Assembly (NCBI GenBank): GCA_000424365.1
Contig: AUJT01000024.1
Span: forward strand, 1-64,000
Direction of reading: 5' to 3'
Source: Lachnospiraceae bacterium NK4A144
GTDB lineage: Bacteria > Bacillota > Clostridia > Lachnospirales > Lachnospiraceae
DNA: 64,000 bases
This document shows positions 33,371-42,521 of this stretch, in pieces (within the stretch, counting starts at the first letter, position 1; every line of letters begins with the position of its first letter). A model generated the notes under the pieces. That model saw only the letters and a list, made by a program, of their open reading frames with translations, had not been told where the DNA came from and searched no databases. The position numbers were made by a program, and so were the translations under genes.

Positions 33371-34231
33371 ATGAACGATATGGTTATTAAGAATAAGATT
33401 TTTGATGAAGAAAGAGCTCTTTATGGGAGTAAAGATATTACGGTGACAGACTGCAGATTTGATGGTCCGGCAGACGGCGAGAGTGCTTTCAAAGAGTGCA
33501 GAAATGTGGTAGTGAAGGATAGTTTTTTTAACTTAAGGTATCCGTTCTGGCATGACGATAAGCTGGAGCTTGATAACATCGAAATGACTGAGAACTGCAG
33601 GGCTGCGCTGTGGTATACGAACGATGCAGCAATAAAGAATTCCGGAATGCACGGCATAAAGGCATTGCGCGAGTGCTCAAACATAAAAATTGAGAACTGC
33701 GACATAGTCTCACCTGAGTTTGGATGGTCGGTAAAAGACATTACGATGAAAGATGCTACTGTTCAGGGCGAATACTTTATGATGAGGTCAGATAGACTTC
33801 ATTTTGAGAATGTCGAACTAAAGGGCAAATATTCTTTTCAGTACATCACAGATTCAGTTTTTGAAGACTGCAACTTTGATACGAAGGATGCTTTTTGGCA
33901 TGCCCAAAATGTGGTTGTGCGAAACTGCGTTGTGAAGGGCGAGTACCTTGCATGGTATTGTGAGAATGTAACATTCGAAAACTGCACAATAATCGGAACC
34001 CAGCCGCTTTGTTACTGCAAGGGTCTGAAGCTCATTAACTGCAAGATGGTTGATGCAGATCTTGCTTTTGAAAAGTCTGAGGTTGAGGCAACCATAACAA
34101 CTCCTGTTATCAGTATAAAGAATCCTCTTTCTGGTGTGATCTCAGTCCCTGAGGTTTCGGAGATCATTATGGATGACGAGAATGCGGCAGGAAAGATCAT
34201 TGTCAATGGAATCGAAAAATGCGCCGGATAA
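33371..34231 (+). CDS. DUF3737 family beta-helix protein
   Basis: 286 residues matching DUF3737. Repeated short strand units with N/C/F ladders (ITVTDCRFDG, VVVKDSFFN, IKIENCDIV, VFEDCNFD, VTFENCTIIG) make a right-handed parallel beta-helix. Conserved segments are ERALYGSKDI, GPADGESAFKECRN, RAALWY, and IGTQPLCYCKGLKLINCKMVDADLAFEKS. No signal peptide, so cytoplasmic. Start ATG 33371 (not the TTG at 33368) with GAGGTG upstream. It is followed 32 bases later by a MerR regulator, its frequent neighbour; biochemical function unknown. Confidence 0.88.
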   Translation: MNDMVIKNKIFDEERALYGSKDITVTDCRFDGPADGESAFKECRNVVVKDSFFNLRYPFWHDDKLELDNIEMTENCRAALWYTNDAAIKNSGMHGIKALRECSNIKIENCDIVSPEFGWSVKDITMKDATVQGEYFMMRSDRLHFENVELKGKYSFQYITDSVFEDCNFDTKDAFWHAQNVVVRNCVVKGEYLAWYCENVTFENCTIIGTQPLCYCKGLKLINCKMVDADLAFEKSEVEATITTPVISIKNPLSGVISVPEVSEIIMDDENAAGKIIVNGIEKCAG

Positions 34232-34263
34232 GATTGCGGCGTGAGAGATAGGAGATAAATGCC

Positions 34264-34638
34264 ATGACAATCAAAGAGGTTTGTGAGAAGTACAATCTGA
34301 CGCCTGATACCCTGCGTTACTATGAACGTGTTGGTGTCATTCCTGAGGTCACAAGAACTGCCGGAGGCATAAGAGATTATCAGGAAGAAGATATTGGATG
34401 GGTAGAAAACGCAGTATGTATGCGAGATGCTGGAGTTCCCGTGGAAATGCTGATTGAGTATGTAAGGTTATTTCAGCTCGGTGATGACACAATTGAGGCT
34501 AGAGCAAATCTTTTGAAAGAAGCTAGAGAGCAGATTTTAGCGGCTAAGAAGAAATACGATGTTGCTCTGGAAAAACTTAATTATAAGATTGGGCGTTATG
34601 AGATAGCGCAGAAGACTGGTGTGCTCACATGGGAATGA
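34264..34638 (+). CDS. MerR family transcriptional regulator
   Basis: 124 residues. The N-terminal winged HTH reads TIKEVCEKYNLTPDTLRYYERVGVIPEVTRTAGGIRDYQEEDI; the dimerisation helix (about 75-115) is long and charged. The short C-terminus lacks the metal-binding cysteines of MerR/ZntR, so it probably senses an organic compound or redox signal. Site TAGGAGA. The 19-bp-spacer promoter upstream of the DUF3737 gene is its expected target. Confidence 0.9.
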   Translation: MTIKEVCEKYNLTPDTLRYYERVGVIPEVTRTAGGIRDYQEEDIGWVENAVCMRDAGVPVEMLIEYVRLFQLGDDTIEARANLLKEAREQILAAKKKYDVALEKLNYKIGRYEIAQKTGVLTWE

Positions 34639-34837
34639 CAGGAGAATGATAGCAGCGTGTCGGAAGAAGATTATGCTAATGCGGTAAGAGGAAGATCCTA
34701 TGGCTCTCGCGATTGCGCGGAGAAGCCGATAGTGTTGGAGTCTTTGCTATAATTATTAGCTGCTTTTTACCGATACAAAGAAAGGAGAAAGAGACAACTA
34801 TGCAGTGATCATCCTGAGGGAATGGAGGCTGGGAAAA

Positions 34838-35626
34838 ATGAAAAAGAGAGTATTAAGCATAATGCTGGCTTTTACAGTTGTAATAGGTCTATCTGCCTGT
34901 GGTGAAAAAGCCGCTGAGCCTGTCACGGAACCTGCTGAGGCGACTGAGGAAGTCGTTGAGTCGACCACGGAAGAGAGCGGGGCAACTGTGAAAGAGGAGA
35001 ATTCTACGGAGGAAAGCCTTGCAGAGACTGAAGCGGAGGAAACTGAGAATAGTTCATATGCAAAACTTTATTTGGATGAAATAGAAGAACTGTATACCGC
35101 AGGAGAGGCTGACCTGTTTCTGCTGATCAATGTTGATGGAGATGAAGTACCTGAATTAGCAGCGTTAAATTCAGAGGGACCAAGTGAAGAAAATTTGTTT
35201 TTATATACGGTGTATGACGGTGACATTACATTGCTGGAAAGTGTTTCAGCAGGTTTTGACGGACATGGAATAGAATTTGCAGAAGGAAAAAATGTGATCA
35301 AGCTGGGTTCTTCTATGGGAGGATATAATACCTACGAATATAAAAAGATCTCGAATGGCAAACTGGAAGAAGTAATTACGTTCCTGGAAGTCGGTATTGA
35401 TGACACAGAGGAATATCATATAAATGATGAAGAAGTATCAAGTGAGGAATTCTATAAACAGGAGTGGGATTTTATTTCGGAATATAACCCTTTTATAGAC
35501 TTAAGCTGCAATCCGTTGAATGAATGCACTTACAGCTTCGACGGGAACTACCTTGATAAACAGTCTAAAGAAACAATGACATATAAAACCTATGAAGAGA
35601 TAAAGGAAGAACTGGAAAAAGTATAG
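34838..35626 (+). CDS. Predicted lipoprotein
   Basis: 262 residues. An N-terminal lipoprotein signal (KKRVLSIMLAFTVVIGLSAC) has the lipobox L-S-A-C, so Cys at about residue 21 is expected to be lipidated and the protein anchored outside the membrane. A Glu/Thr/Ser-rich linker (about 22-75) precedes a globular domain with LLINVDGDEVPELAAL. Start ATG 34838 with GGAGGCTGGG upstream. Unknown function; no operon partner. Confidence 0.75.
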   Translation: MKKRVLSIMLAFTVVIGLSACGEKAAEPVTEPAEATEEVVESTTEESGATVKEENSTEESLAETEAEETENSSYAKLYLDEIEELYTAGEADLFLLINVDGDEVPELAALNSEGPSEENLFLYTVYDGDITLLESVSAGFDGHGIEFAEGKNVIKLGSSMGGYNTYEYKKISNGKLEEVITFLEVGIDDTEEYHINDEEVSSEEFYKQEWDFISEYNPFIDLSCNPLNECTYSFDGNYLDKQSKETMTYKTYEEIKEELEKV

Positions 35627-35655
35627 TTATTAGCCATATCCCCTTATGTGTTATT

Positions 35656-35676
35656 ATGATGACAGGGCAAAAGTAA
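35656..35676 (+). repeat. Short dispersed motif, copy 2
   Basis: ATGATGACAGGG-CAAAAGTAA; copies with T inserted at 56224-56245 and a close variant at 1282-1304. Each lies in an intergenic region. Here it is followed by an AAATCC/GGATTT hairpin. Confidence 0.5.
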
Positions 35677-35749
35677 AAAATCCGATTAAGCTTGCTTAAA
35701 AAGGATTTATTATTTGGGACCGGATTCTATTTTTTGAGGGAAAAATGCT

Positions 35750-37165
35750 ATGGATTATCAATCATGGATTGAGGGGATAAATGGTAAGGCAAGTCTGTAT
35801 TCTTTTGATATCTTGCCTGATGGACAATATAGTGAGATCCGTCTGATGGCTGTGAATCGTGAGAGCGAGGGAATGGTCAAAATGAACCCTGATGCGCCGG
35901 AATTTTATCCCGGAATACCGTACAGGACTTACTGGATGGATTTGAATTTTGAAGATTTTGTATATAAATGTGCAGAAACTCTGGAACCATTATATTCCTA
36001 CGTAAATGCTCGGGGTATATGGCTTAAGGGCTTTTATATTCCGATCGCTGATATTTGGGACGAAGAGACTAAAGAACAGAAACCGGAGGGGACACGTACG
36101 TTTTTTTGCCTGTATGTAGTTCATTTTGATGAACAGGCAAAGGCGGATTCGATGAACCAGAGATCTATCGAGGTGAGCAATGCAGTCTTGGATATTGGTA
36201 TCAAACTGCATGAGTCAAAAGACTTCTTCCGGTCAATGGGAGATGTGGTCGCAAGTATCAAGGACTTTTGCGGTGCGGAAATGTGCACGATCTATACAGT
36301 AGATAAAGCTAGTCAGGAGTGCATTTTTATTAACAGTGACGGAGTTCAGGACCAGATGATTGCGACTCTGTCATCAGAAATGGGACGTACTCCGATTGAA
36401 ATTGCCGAAGCATGGGAGAAAGATCTGGCGCTTTCGGATTGTCTGATTCTGGATGATCTCAGTGTGATAGAGGAACGAGATCCGGTGTGGTATCGGTCGA
36501 TGAAACGACATGGGATTCAGAATATCGTGCTCTTTGCGATTCGGTACAATCAGATGTTGGTAGGTTTTATCTGGTGTGCAAATTTTGATGTAAAACGTAG
36601 AGAACGGATAAAGGAAACGCTGGAATTAACAACATTCCTGCTTGCTGCCGGCATCGCAAATCATCAGCTTCTCTCAAAGCTTGAAATAAAGAGTACAATA
36701 GATTCTCTAACGCAGCTCGGTAATCGCAATGCGATGGCTGAGTATATGTTGGAATTAGAGAAGGGAAATAAGGAGCGTCTTAATAATTTGGGCGTTGTTT
36801 TTGTTGACCTGAACGGATTAAAAAGGATCAATGATGCAGAAGGACACAGTGCCGGCGATAAATTTCTGATCCGTGCTTCATCAATCATAAAAGCTGTATA
36901 TAGCGATGATCATATCTTTCGTGCCGGTGGAGATGAATTTGTTATATTTTGTCAGAATACAACAGAAGAGGAAGTGGCAGAGAAAGTAACCCAGCTAAAA
37001 AAGATGGCAGATGCTACATCTGATGTGAGCTTTGCTGTTGGAAGTGTGTACAGTAACGGAGAATATGATATAAACTATATCGTAAAAACCGCTGATGATC
37101 GCATGTATTATGACAAAAAGGCGTTTTACAGCAGCAATCCCGGAAAAAACAGAAGCAGCCGCTGA
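35750..37165 (+). CDS. GGDEF diguanylate cyclase with N-terminal sensor region
   Basis: 471 residues, soluble. An N-terminal PAS-like region (about 1-130) and a GAF-like region (about 150-310; FFRSMGDVVASIKDFCGAEMCTIY) precede a GGDEF domain (about 320-465) with LGNRNAMAEY, VVFVDLNGLKRINDAEGHSAGDKFL and the intact active site RAGGDEFVIF. It is expected to make cyclic-di-GMP from two GTP. No RxxD inhibitory site is seen just before GGDEF. Ribosome binding site GAGGG. Terminator-like hairpin after the stop. Confidence 0.9.
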   Translation: MDYQSWIEGINGKASLYSFDILPDGQYSEIRLMAVNRESEGMVKMNPDAPEFYPGIPYRTYWMDLNFEDFVYKCAETLEPLYSYVNARGIWLKGFYIPIADIWDEETKEQKPEGTRTFFCLYVVHFDEQAKADSMNQRSIEVSNAVLDIGIKLHESKDFFRSMGDVVASIKDFCGAEMCTIYTVDKASQECIFINSDGVQDQMIATLSSEMGRTPIEIAEAWEKDLALSDCLILDDLSVIEERDPVWYRSMKRHGIQNIVLFAIRYNQMLVGFIWCANFDVKRRERIKETLELTTFLLAAGIANHQLLSKLEIKSTIDSLTQLGNRNAMAEYMLELEKGNKERLNNLGVVFVDLNGLKRINDAEGHSAGDKFLIRASSIIKAVYSDDHIFRAGGDEFVIFCQNTTEEEVAEKVTQLKKMADATSDVSFAVGSVYSNGEYDINYIVKTADDRMYYDKKAFYSSNPGKNRSSR

Positions 37166-37180
37166 GACTGCTTCATCTTT
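37152..37180 (+). terminator. Terminator overlapping the GGDEF gene end
   Basis: GAAGCAG / CTGCTTC stem followed by ATCTTT; the stem begins within the last codons. Confidence 0.5.
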
Positions 37181-37223
37181 ATAAAAGGGTGGTATATGGA
37201 ATTTCCGTAGTGGTTAGTTGTAA

Positions 37224-37415
37224 TCATTTTTTGATACGAGGTCTTCTGTGGAATATCAGCATCTGCTGCACAGGAGCTTCGAATGCTGCTTCGATACTGC
37301 TTGGAGTTAAATTCTTGGAATTCGCATAAGTCGGAAGAGCTGCTGCGAAAGACATAATTGTTAATGCTGCCATGGTTCCTGCGATTATTTTTACTAAATT
37401 CTCTTTTATCCTCAT
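37224..37415 (-). CDS. Small secreted peptide
   Basis: 63 codons. A clear signal peptide (KENLVKIIAGTMAALTIMSFAAALPTYA, cleavage likely after TYA at about residue 31) is followed by a mature part of about 30 residues ending in a basic tail (HRRPRIKK). AAGGGAGATAAA site in front of ATG 37415. No family recognised; a signalling peptide, bacteriocin-like peptide or the remnant of a larger secreted protein are all possible. Confidence 0.55.
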   Translation of the reverse strand: MRIKENLVKIIAGTMAALTIMSFAAALPTYANSKNLTPSSIEAAFEAPVQQMLIFHRRPRIKK

Positions 37416-37531
37416 AAGCTTTATCTCCCTTTATATTTTACAGATACCAGTTAGTTGTTAGCTGGTTGTTTTCTTTTTGTTGAGCTTATATTATCACAGT
37501 AAATATCACAGAACTGTCACAGAGAAATAAT

Positions 37532-38479
37532 TTATTCTGCGAGTCGTGTATATAACTCTTCCGCATACATTTCATAGCCTTCTTCTGTGGGATGGATATC
37601 TACGGTTTTATTGTCAGGGTCGTCGATTTCCATTTGGTCACCGTTAATAAAGGAAAAATCATTTTCCTTTGCGATGCGCGCGATAGCCTGTCTGTATGGG
37701 TATAGACGGCTGTCTTCATTTGCCTCCTCCTCAAAGTACCAGTTTGGAGGAGGTGTGATAAATATAACGTCCGTACCGGTGAAATGAGCTTTCAGGTATT
37801 GGCAGAGATCAGTTAGCGCGGATTCCATACTTTCTGTAGTGTGGAAATTTCCAAGGTCATTTGCACCTCCTGCAATGATCAGGTAATCGTAGGAAGAAAG
37901 ATCTGTGTCTTTTATAGTCTGCACGATGCTTGCAGGTTCATTTCCGCCGCCGGTAAAGCTTGACCCTGCTTTTGCCAGATTGTCATACTCTGCATCGACT
38001 TTCTCGCAGAAAAGTTTGGGGTAAGTTTCTTTTGTATAACCTCCGTTTGCCGTAGCTCCGTAGGTAATGGAGTCTCCGAAAAATGCGATCTTTTTTCCTT
38101 CAAAGTCATAGGATTTCAGCAAGAGATCGCCGTATTCATTTTCTTCTCTCGTGGAATCATTGACCAAAGTTTCTTCTGTAGGAGCTTCGTAGGTTGATTC
38201 TTCGTCATCGCCCGTAGGCAGTAAAATGCCGCCCTCTCTTACATTTGTCTGTATATCGTCATCTGTTCCTTCAACTGCTTCGACAGCGATGTTATCTTCA
38301 TTTTCAACATCCTCAGAACCCTCAGTATCAGATAAATATTCTTCTGACGTACTATCTTCCTCTGCAGCATGTGATTCGGTTTTATCCGGATATATAAGTT
38401 TTTTATCTGCTTCCGCCTGATAAAAACACATAACCATGATCATCAAGAGCGATAAAGCGAGCATGATCTTGAACTTCAT
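37532..38479 (-). CDS. Secreted SGNH/GDSL-type hydrolase
   Basis: 315 residues. An N-terminal signal/anchor helix (MLALSLLMIMVMCFY) is followed by an acidic linker of about 90 residues and an SGNH domain: IAFFGDSITYG (nucleophile Ser in GDS), AKAGSSF, GGANDLG (Asn), and the catalytic D-x-x-H in VDIHPTEEGYEMY. Probably an extracellular esterase or deacetylase of polysaccharide or peptidoglycan. Divergent from the GGDEF gene at 38661. Site GAGGAAG. Confidence 0.85.
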   Translation of the reverse strand: MKFKIMLALSLLMIMVMCFYQAEADKKLIYPDKTESHAAEEDSTSEEYLSDTEGSEDVENEDNIAVEAVEGTDDDIQTNVREGGILLPTGDDEESTYEAPTEETLVNDSTREENEYGDLLLKSYDFEGKKIAFFGDSITYGATANGGYTKETYPKLFCEKVDAEYDNLAKAGSSFTGGGNEPASIVQTIKDTDLSSYDYLIIAGGANDLGNFHTTESMESALTDLCQYLKAHFTGTDVIFITPPPNWYFEEEANEDSRLYPYRQAIARIAKENDFSFINGDQMEIDDPDNKTVDIHPTEEGYEMYAEELYTRLAE

Positions 38480-38660
38480 TTTGGTACTTCCTCGTTACTG
38501 ATTTACATTGAACCCTATTATCATAAATCATTTTCGGCAAAATAGATCAGCCGCTGCAGAAGATTAAACAATTCTTAAATATTTTCGTTGTAACATATTA
38601 AAACAAGTGGCAGAATAGAAAGGAGACACTTAAACGATTTAGGTGCTGTGAGGCGGGAAT

Positions 38661-39938
38661 ATGCAATATACATTAAATGACATCTTTTTGAAAATGGGTG
38701 AATCTGTAGATGTTGTCTATCTGATCGATACTGAAGATAATACCTATGTTGCTCTTAAAAATACTGAACTGTTTCGTTCGTACTACGGTGATTCCGGAGA
38801 TTATCTTGAGTTAATGGACAGTTTTTTTAAGAATTCGGTGGATGAGAGAGTATCACATGATACGCCTTATGGGGTCTTCTCAGAGAAAAAAATTATGTTT
38901 ACTGACGAAGTGACAAAGTGTTCATGTCTTCGCTTTGACACAAAAAAAGTATATGTAAATATAAAAAAGCAGCTCATGGACAGTAGATTTTTTGCCCTGA
39001 TTATATCACTGGAATCCAGAGAGAAATTTCAGGAAGAAGTTCATTTGAATCAGGGCATGAATGTTATTAAATCGGCATATCTTTTTACAATGATCGTGGA
39101 TCTTAATACAGACAAGTGCGGTACAATGAGTATGTCTGAAATAGACGTGACACCGGTTAATGTGCCGGATTTTAGCTATTCAGAGTGGAGGAAGATAATA
39201 GTCAACATGTTCCTCCCGGAGGATCAGGATCTTTTTAATAGAATATCAGACCCGGAGTATTTAAAAAAGACACTTAGTTATGAAAGGTCAAATACCGTAG
39301 ATTTTAATATGATGAACCTTGATGGAAAATATATATGGGTTAAGCTTATTTTCCATCGTATAAATACCGGGAATGATGATGATTTCAAATTCTTTTATAT
39401 GGTCGAGGATATACATGATAGTCATATGAGGCTTATGGATACCATAAAACAGTTGGAAGATTTGGCTCAGCGTGATTCCTTGACCGGCCTTCTAAATAGA
39501 AGCGGTATCGATGCGGCGATTTCTCAAAAGATCAAAGAGGAAAATGGAAAACCAATTTCTCTTTTGATGCTCGATATAGATCATTTCAAACAGATAAATG
39601 ATACATTTGGACATGCAGAGGGTGATGAAGTATTGAAGAGCGTCGCAAGTCTTGTAAGCGAGCGTATGGAAGAGTGGGATGGCATATTTGGAAGATGGGG
39701 TGGAGAAGAATTTATCGGTGTGATCGGAGATACAAGCATCGAGGCCATGGAAAAAATTTCCGAGGAAATACGCAGTAGTATAGAGGAGCATGATTTTGGT
39801 AAGTCTGGTAAAGTAACGGTAAGTATGGGAATAATTGAACTTAATCTTACTGACACGGCGAAAACAGCATTTGACAGGCTTGATGAGGCACTTTATAAAG
39901 CAAAAGAAAGCGGACGAAACAGAGTAGTTCGTGGATAA
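38661..39938 (+). CDS. GGDEF diguanylate cyclase with PAS-like N-terminus
   Basis: 425 residues. The N-terminal about 250 residues contain two PAS-like folds (NDIFLKMGESVDVVYLIDTEDNTYVALK; ...NTVDFNMMNLDGKYIWVKLIFHRI) without membrane segments. The GGDEF domain (about 265-425) shows DSLTGLLNRSGID, LLMLDIDHFKQINDTFGHAEGDEVL and the GGEEF form of the active site (RWGGEEFIGV). It is expected to be an active cyclic-di-GMP synthase. Ribosome binding site GAGGCGGG. Confidence 0.9.
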   Translation: MQYTLNDIFLKMGESVDVVYLIDTEDNTYVALKNTELFRSYYGDSGDYLELMDSFFKNSVDERVSHDTPYGVFSEKKIMFTDEVTKCSCLRFDTKKVYVNIKKQLMDSRFFALIISLESREKFQEEVHLNQGMNVIKSAYLFTMIVDLNTDKCGTMSMSEIDVTPVNVPDFSYSEWRKIIVNMFLPEDQDLFNRISDPEYLKKTLSYERSNTVDFNMMNLDGKYIWVKLIFHRINTGNDDDFKFFYMVEDIHDSHMRLMDTIKQLEDLAQRDSLTGLLNRSGIDAAISQKIKEENGKPISLLMLDIDHFKQINDTFGHAEGDEVLKSVASLVSERMEEWDGIFGRWGGEEFIGVIGDTSIEAMEKISEEIRSSIEEHDFGKSGKVTVSMGIIELNLTDTAKTAFDRLDEALYKAKESGRNRVVRG

Positions 39939-39967
39939 TAAAGTAGGTACGATAGTGTACGAAAAAA

Positions 39968-39995
39968 GAATCCGACAGCAGCGGATTCTTTTTTT
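39968..39995. terminator. Bidirectional terminator
   Basis: GAATCCG / CGGATTC, seven T after and six A before; it serves the convergent GGDEF and EAL genes. Confidence 0.85.
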
Positions 39996-40008
39996 CGTAT
40001 TATAGGTT

Positions 40009-41937
40009 TTATTTTTTCTCGGTCATAAACTTTACAAATTCTTCCGGTGGCAGCGGGCGCGCAAAATAGTATCCCTGTTCATATTCGCAACCCATTTCTG
40101 CGATCTTTTCCTTCATTTCTTTGGTTTCGATTCCTTCAGCGACTATGCGCAGATCAGAATTCTTAAATAGTCGTACCAGATCCGGAAGGAAATCGGCTTT
40201 TCCGTTAAAATATGAGTGAACGAAGTTCATATCGATCTTAACAGCATGGATAGACAGATGCATCAGGCTCGATATATTGGAGGCACCTGTTCCAAAGTCA
40301 TCAAGAGCAAGCCTTGCACCTGTTTCCTGAAGACCTGAAATCTGCTTTTTTATCAGGTCATAGTCTTCGATCATGGACTCGGTTACTTCAAAATCAAAAG
40401 TATTCATCGGAATACCATGTTTTTCTGCTATCTCGGTAAATTCCGAGACAAGGTGGTTATTAAGGCATTGGGCCGGTGACAGATTGATATTTATAAATTG
40501 TATTCCGAGCTCTTTTGCGTCTATATGTTCAAGGAAAACGCAGATATTTTCAAAGATCTGGCGCCCGATCTCCATGATATCGCCGTTTTTCTCCGCAGCC
40601 TGTATGAAATCAGGCGGAGGGATAAAGCCTATTTCAGGATCGTTAAGCCGGGCAAGTGCTTCCGCGCCTACAACCTTATTATCACGGTTTGAAAAGATAG
40701 GTTGGAAATAAACTTCGAACCTGCGGGTTTTTATCGCTTTTTTAACGGCAGTCTCTATAGCTTTCTGTTTTTTCATTCCCTCGATCATTTCATCTGAGAA
40801 AATGAAATTACCCTTGTGATTTTCGGAATACGCATTATTAAGGGCATATCTGGCGAGGGTGCTTGCCAGATTATAATTAGCTTTTATCACCGATTCAGGA
40901 AGAAGCATTACAGAGGCTTTTATAGGAACGATACCCATGTCTTTTTTCTGCAGATCGTCATATCGGTTTTTCCACTTTTCCATGAATTTATCGGTGTTGT
41001 GAATGCTGTGTCCACGTATCAGAAGTAGAAAGCAACCGTCACGAATATAGAAAGCAAAGTATTGCGGGTAATTTTTTCTAAGCCAGCAAGCGATAGATTT
41101 CAGGTTTTTATTAACCTGCTGGATACCATAAATTGATTTTGATGATTCATAATTTTCTATCCTTAGCAGGAGCAGATTAAAAGGAATCTTCTTTTCCCAA
41201 TAATCACGACCTATCATATCAAGGGCATTTCTGTTTAGCAGTCGTGTCCTGCCGTCTCTGTACAGATCGGGATTCTCAGATGTAAGAAAGATTATAATTA
41301 TGGAAAGTATGCTGAAATAGCTGGTTACCAGCATATGATAAAACTGTTTCCTGATAAGTATTCCAAATAAGAGCAGCAGATTAAATGACAGAAGACCTGC
41401 CTGCATACGTACGCGGAGTTTGTGCCAGTTAAGAATGACCATCAATATTGATACGATTATGTAAAAATAGGTGCTGAAATAGATGATGGGATACAGGGAA
41501 CAATTGTGGTATCCGTCCTCTGCGATGGTATATATGGCAGAAGTCCAGGGGGTAGATACGATCAAAACAAGGGCTGTAAAAGCCGGAAGATCTGTTATGA
41601 CCCTAAAGAGGATATTGCTGCTCTTATAGGCATGAGTAGATTCTGCGGTATAAGCAAAAAGACTCCAGCCTCTTATGATAAAAGCCATAAAATAGGCATG
41701 GTTTATGGCATACATTACCCAGAGAGGAAATTCTGTCCATATCTCGTTCATTTCGCAGGAAATAATATCGGCTGAGGTCATGACCAGATTAGCAGCCATG
41801 ACTAGCCAAAAGCAGAAACTTTGCCTTATTGGAAGGTTTCGTCTGAAACCATAGAATACCAGCAGTATGATCTGTATCGGAATTGCAGCGATAGCAAAAT
41901 CATAGTTAAACGGACTTATCCAGTTGATCATGTACAT
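40009..41937 (-). CDS. Membrane GGDEF-EAL protein (probable c-di-GMP phosphodiesterase)
   Basis: 642 residues. About seven N-terminal hydrophobic segments (to about residue 225) form a membrane sensor, followed by a degenerate GGDEF domain (GGDEF replaced, FAFYIRDGCFLLLIRG) and an EAL domain (about 390-640). The EAL active residues are intact: GAEALARLND, NLSPAQCL, VTESMIEDY, LALDDFGTGASN, KIDMNFV, and GIETKEMKEK...YEQGYYFARP. It is expected to hydrolyse c-di-GMP. ATG 41937 is preferred because GGAAAGGAC lies upstream. Opposes the cyclases nearby. Confidence 0.9.
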   Translation of the reverse strand: MYMINWISPFNYDFAIAAIPIQIILLVFYGFRRNLPIRQSFCFWLVMAANLVMTSADIISCEMNEIWTEFPLWVMYAINHAYFMAFIIRGWSLFAYTAESTHAYKSSNILFRVITDLPAFTALVLIVSTPWTSAIYTIAEDGYHNCSLYPIIYFSTYFYIIVSILMVILNWHKLRVRMQAGLLSFNLLLLFGILIRKQFYHMLVTSYFSILSIIIIFLTSENPDLYRDGRTRLLNRNALDMIGRDYWEKKIPFNLLLLRIENYESSKSIYGIQQVNKNLKSIACWLRKNYPQYFAFYIRDGCFLLLIRGHSIHNTDKFMEKWKNRYDDLQKKDMGIVPIKASVMLLPESVIKANYNLASTLARYALNNAYSENHKGNFIFSDEMIEGMKKQKAIETAVKKAIKTRRFEVYFQPIFSNRDNKVVGAEALARLNDPEIGFIPPPDFIQAAEKNGDIMEIGRQIFENICVFLEHIDAKELGIQFININLSPAQCLNNHLVSEFTEIAEKHGIPMNTFDFEVTESMIEDYDLIKKQISGLQETGARLALDDFGTGASNISSLMHLSIHAVKIDMNFVHSYFNGKADFLPDLVRLFKNSDLRIVAEGIETKEMKEKIAEMGCEYEQGYYFARPLPPEEFVKFMTEKK

Positions 41938-42044
41938 GTGTAATAGTCCTTTCCATCCAGTCAGGTAAGGGATTAAAAAATCCTGCAATCCCATCATATA
42001 TATCGGTAGAACCGTTATATTGGAATAGAGACAGATAGCTTTGT

Positions 42045-42302
42045 TTGACGATGGTATGGGACAATGTTAGTATTGATTTAAATACATGGGGAAGGGGACA
42101 CAAACGGGGGATGTTTGATATAGCCATGCCGGATTTTGATGGATTAAATCTCGGTATGTTGCTCTGTGAAAATTGCCCGGAAACCTATTTGATCTACGTT
42201 TCCAGCAGGAATGAGCTAGTGTACAGGACGTTTAAGACACGTCCTTTTTCTTTTCTTAGAAAGAGTCATCTGGAAAGGTTCTTCCGGACAGAAGGGAACT
42301 GA
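42045..42302 (+). pseudogene. Response-regulator receiver remnant
   Basis: Residues about 24-80 read FDIAMPDFDGLNLGML..YLIYVSSRNELVYRTFKTRPFSFLRKSHLERFF, the second half of a LytTR-type receiver domain (phospho-Asp loop, switch Ser, conserved Lys). The N-terminal half and the DNA-binding domain are missing. Confidence 0.65.
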
Positions 42303-42447
42303 GAAGTATGAATATACTATCCTTCCTGCATCGGCAGATGATATCGTGGTAGAAAGTATCAAGCCGGTTAAGCTCGGAAAGAAGAAAGCAGCACAGCTGA
42401 CACTTAAGGTTAAGTTTGGCAGGACAAAGCTTAAGATCACAAAGTAA
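42303..42447 (+). pseudogene. C-terminal fragment of an unidentified repeat-type protein
   Basis: An open stretch ends in AAQLTLKVKFGRTKLKITK-stop at 42447, resembling the beta-strand ends of secreted cell-surface proteins. No start. Confidence 0.4.
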
Positions 42448-42484
42448 TTTATTCACAGAACCCCTCAAGTGAGTTAACTAGAAG

Positions 42485-42517
42485 CGGCCTCTGAATCTCT
42501 CCCGGAGGCCGTTTTTT
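42485..42517 (+). terminator. Terminator
   Basis: CGGCCTC / GAGGCCG with TTTTTT on the plus strand. Confidence 0.75.
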
Positions 42518-42521
42518 CTGC

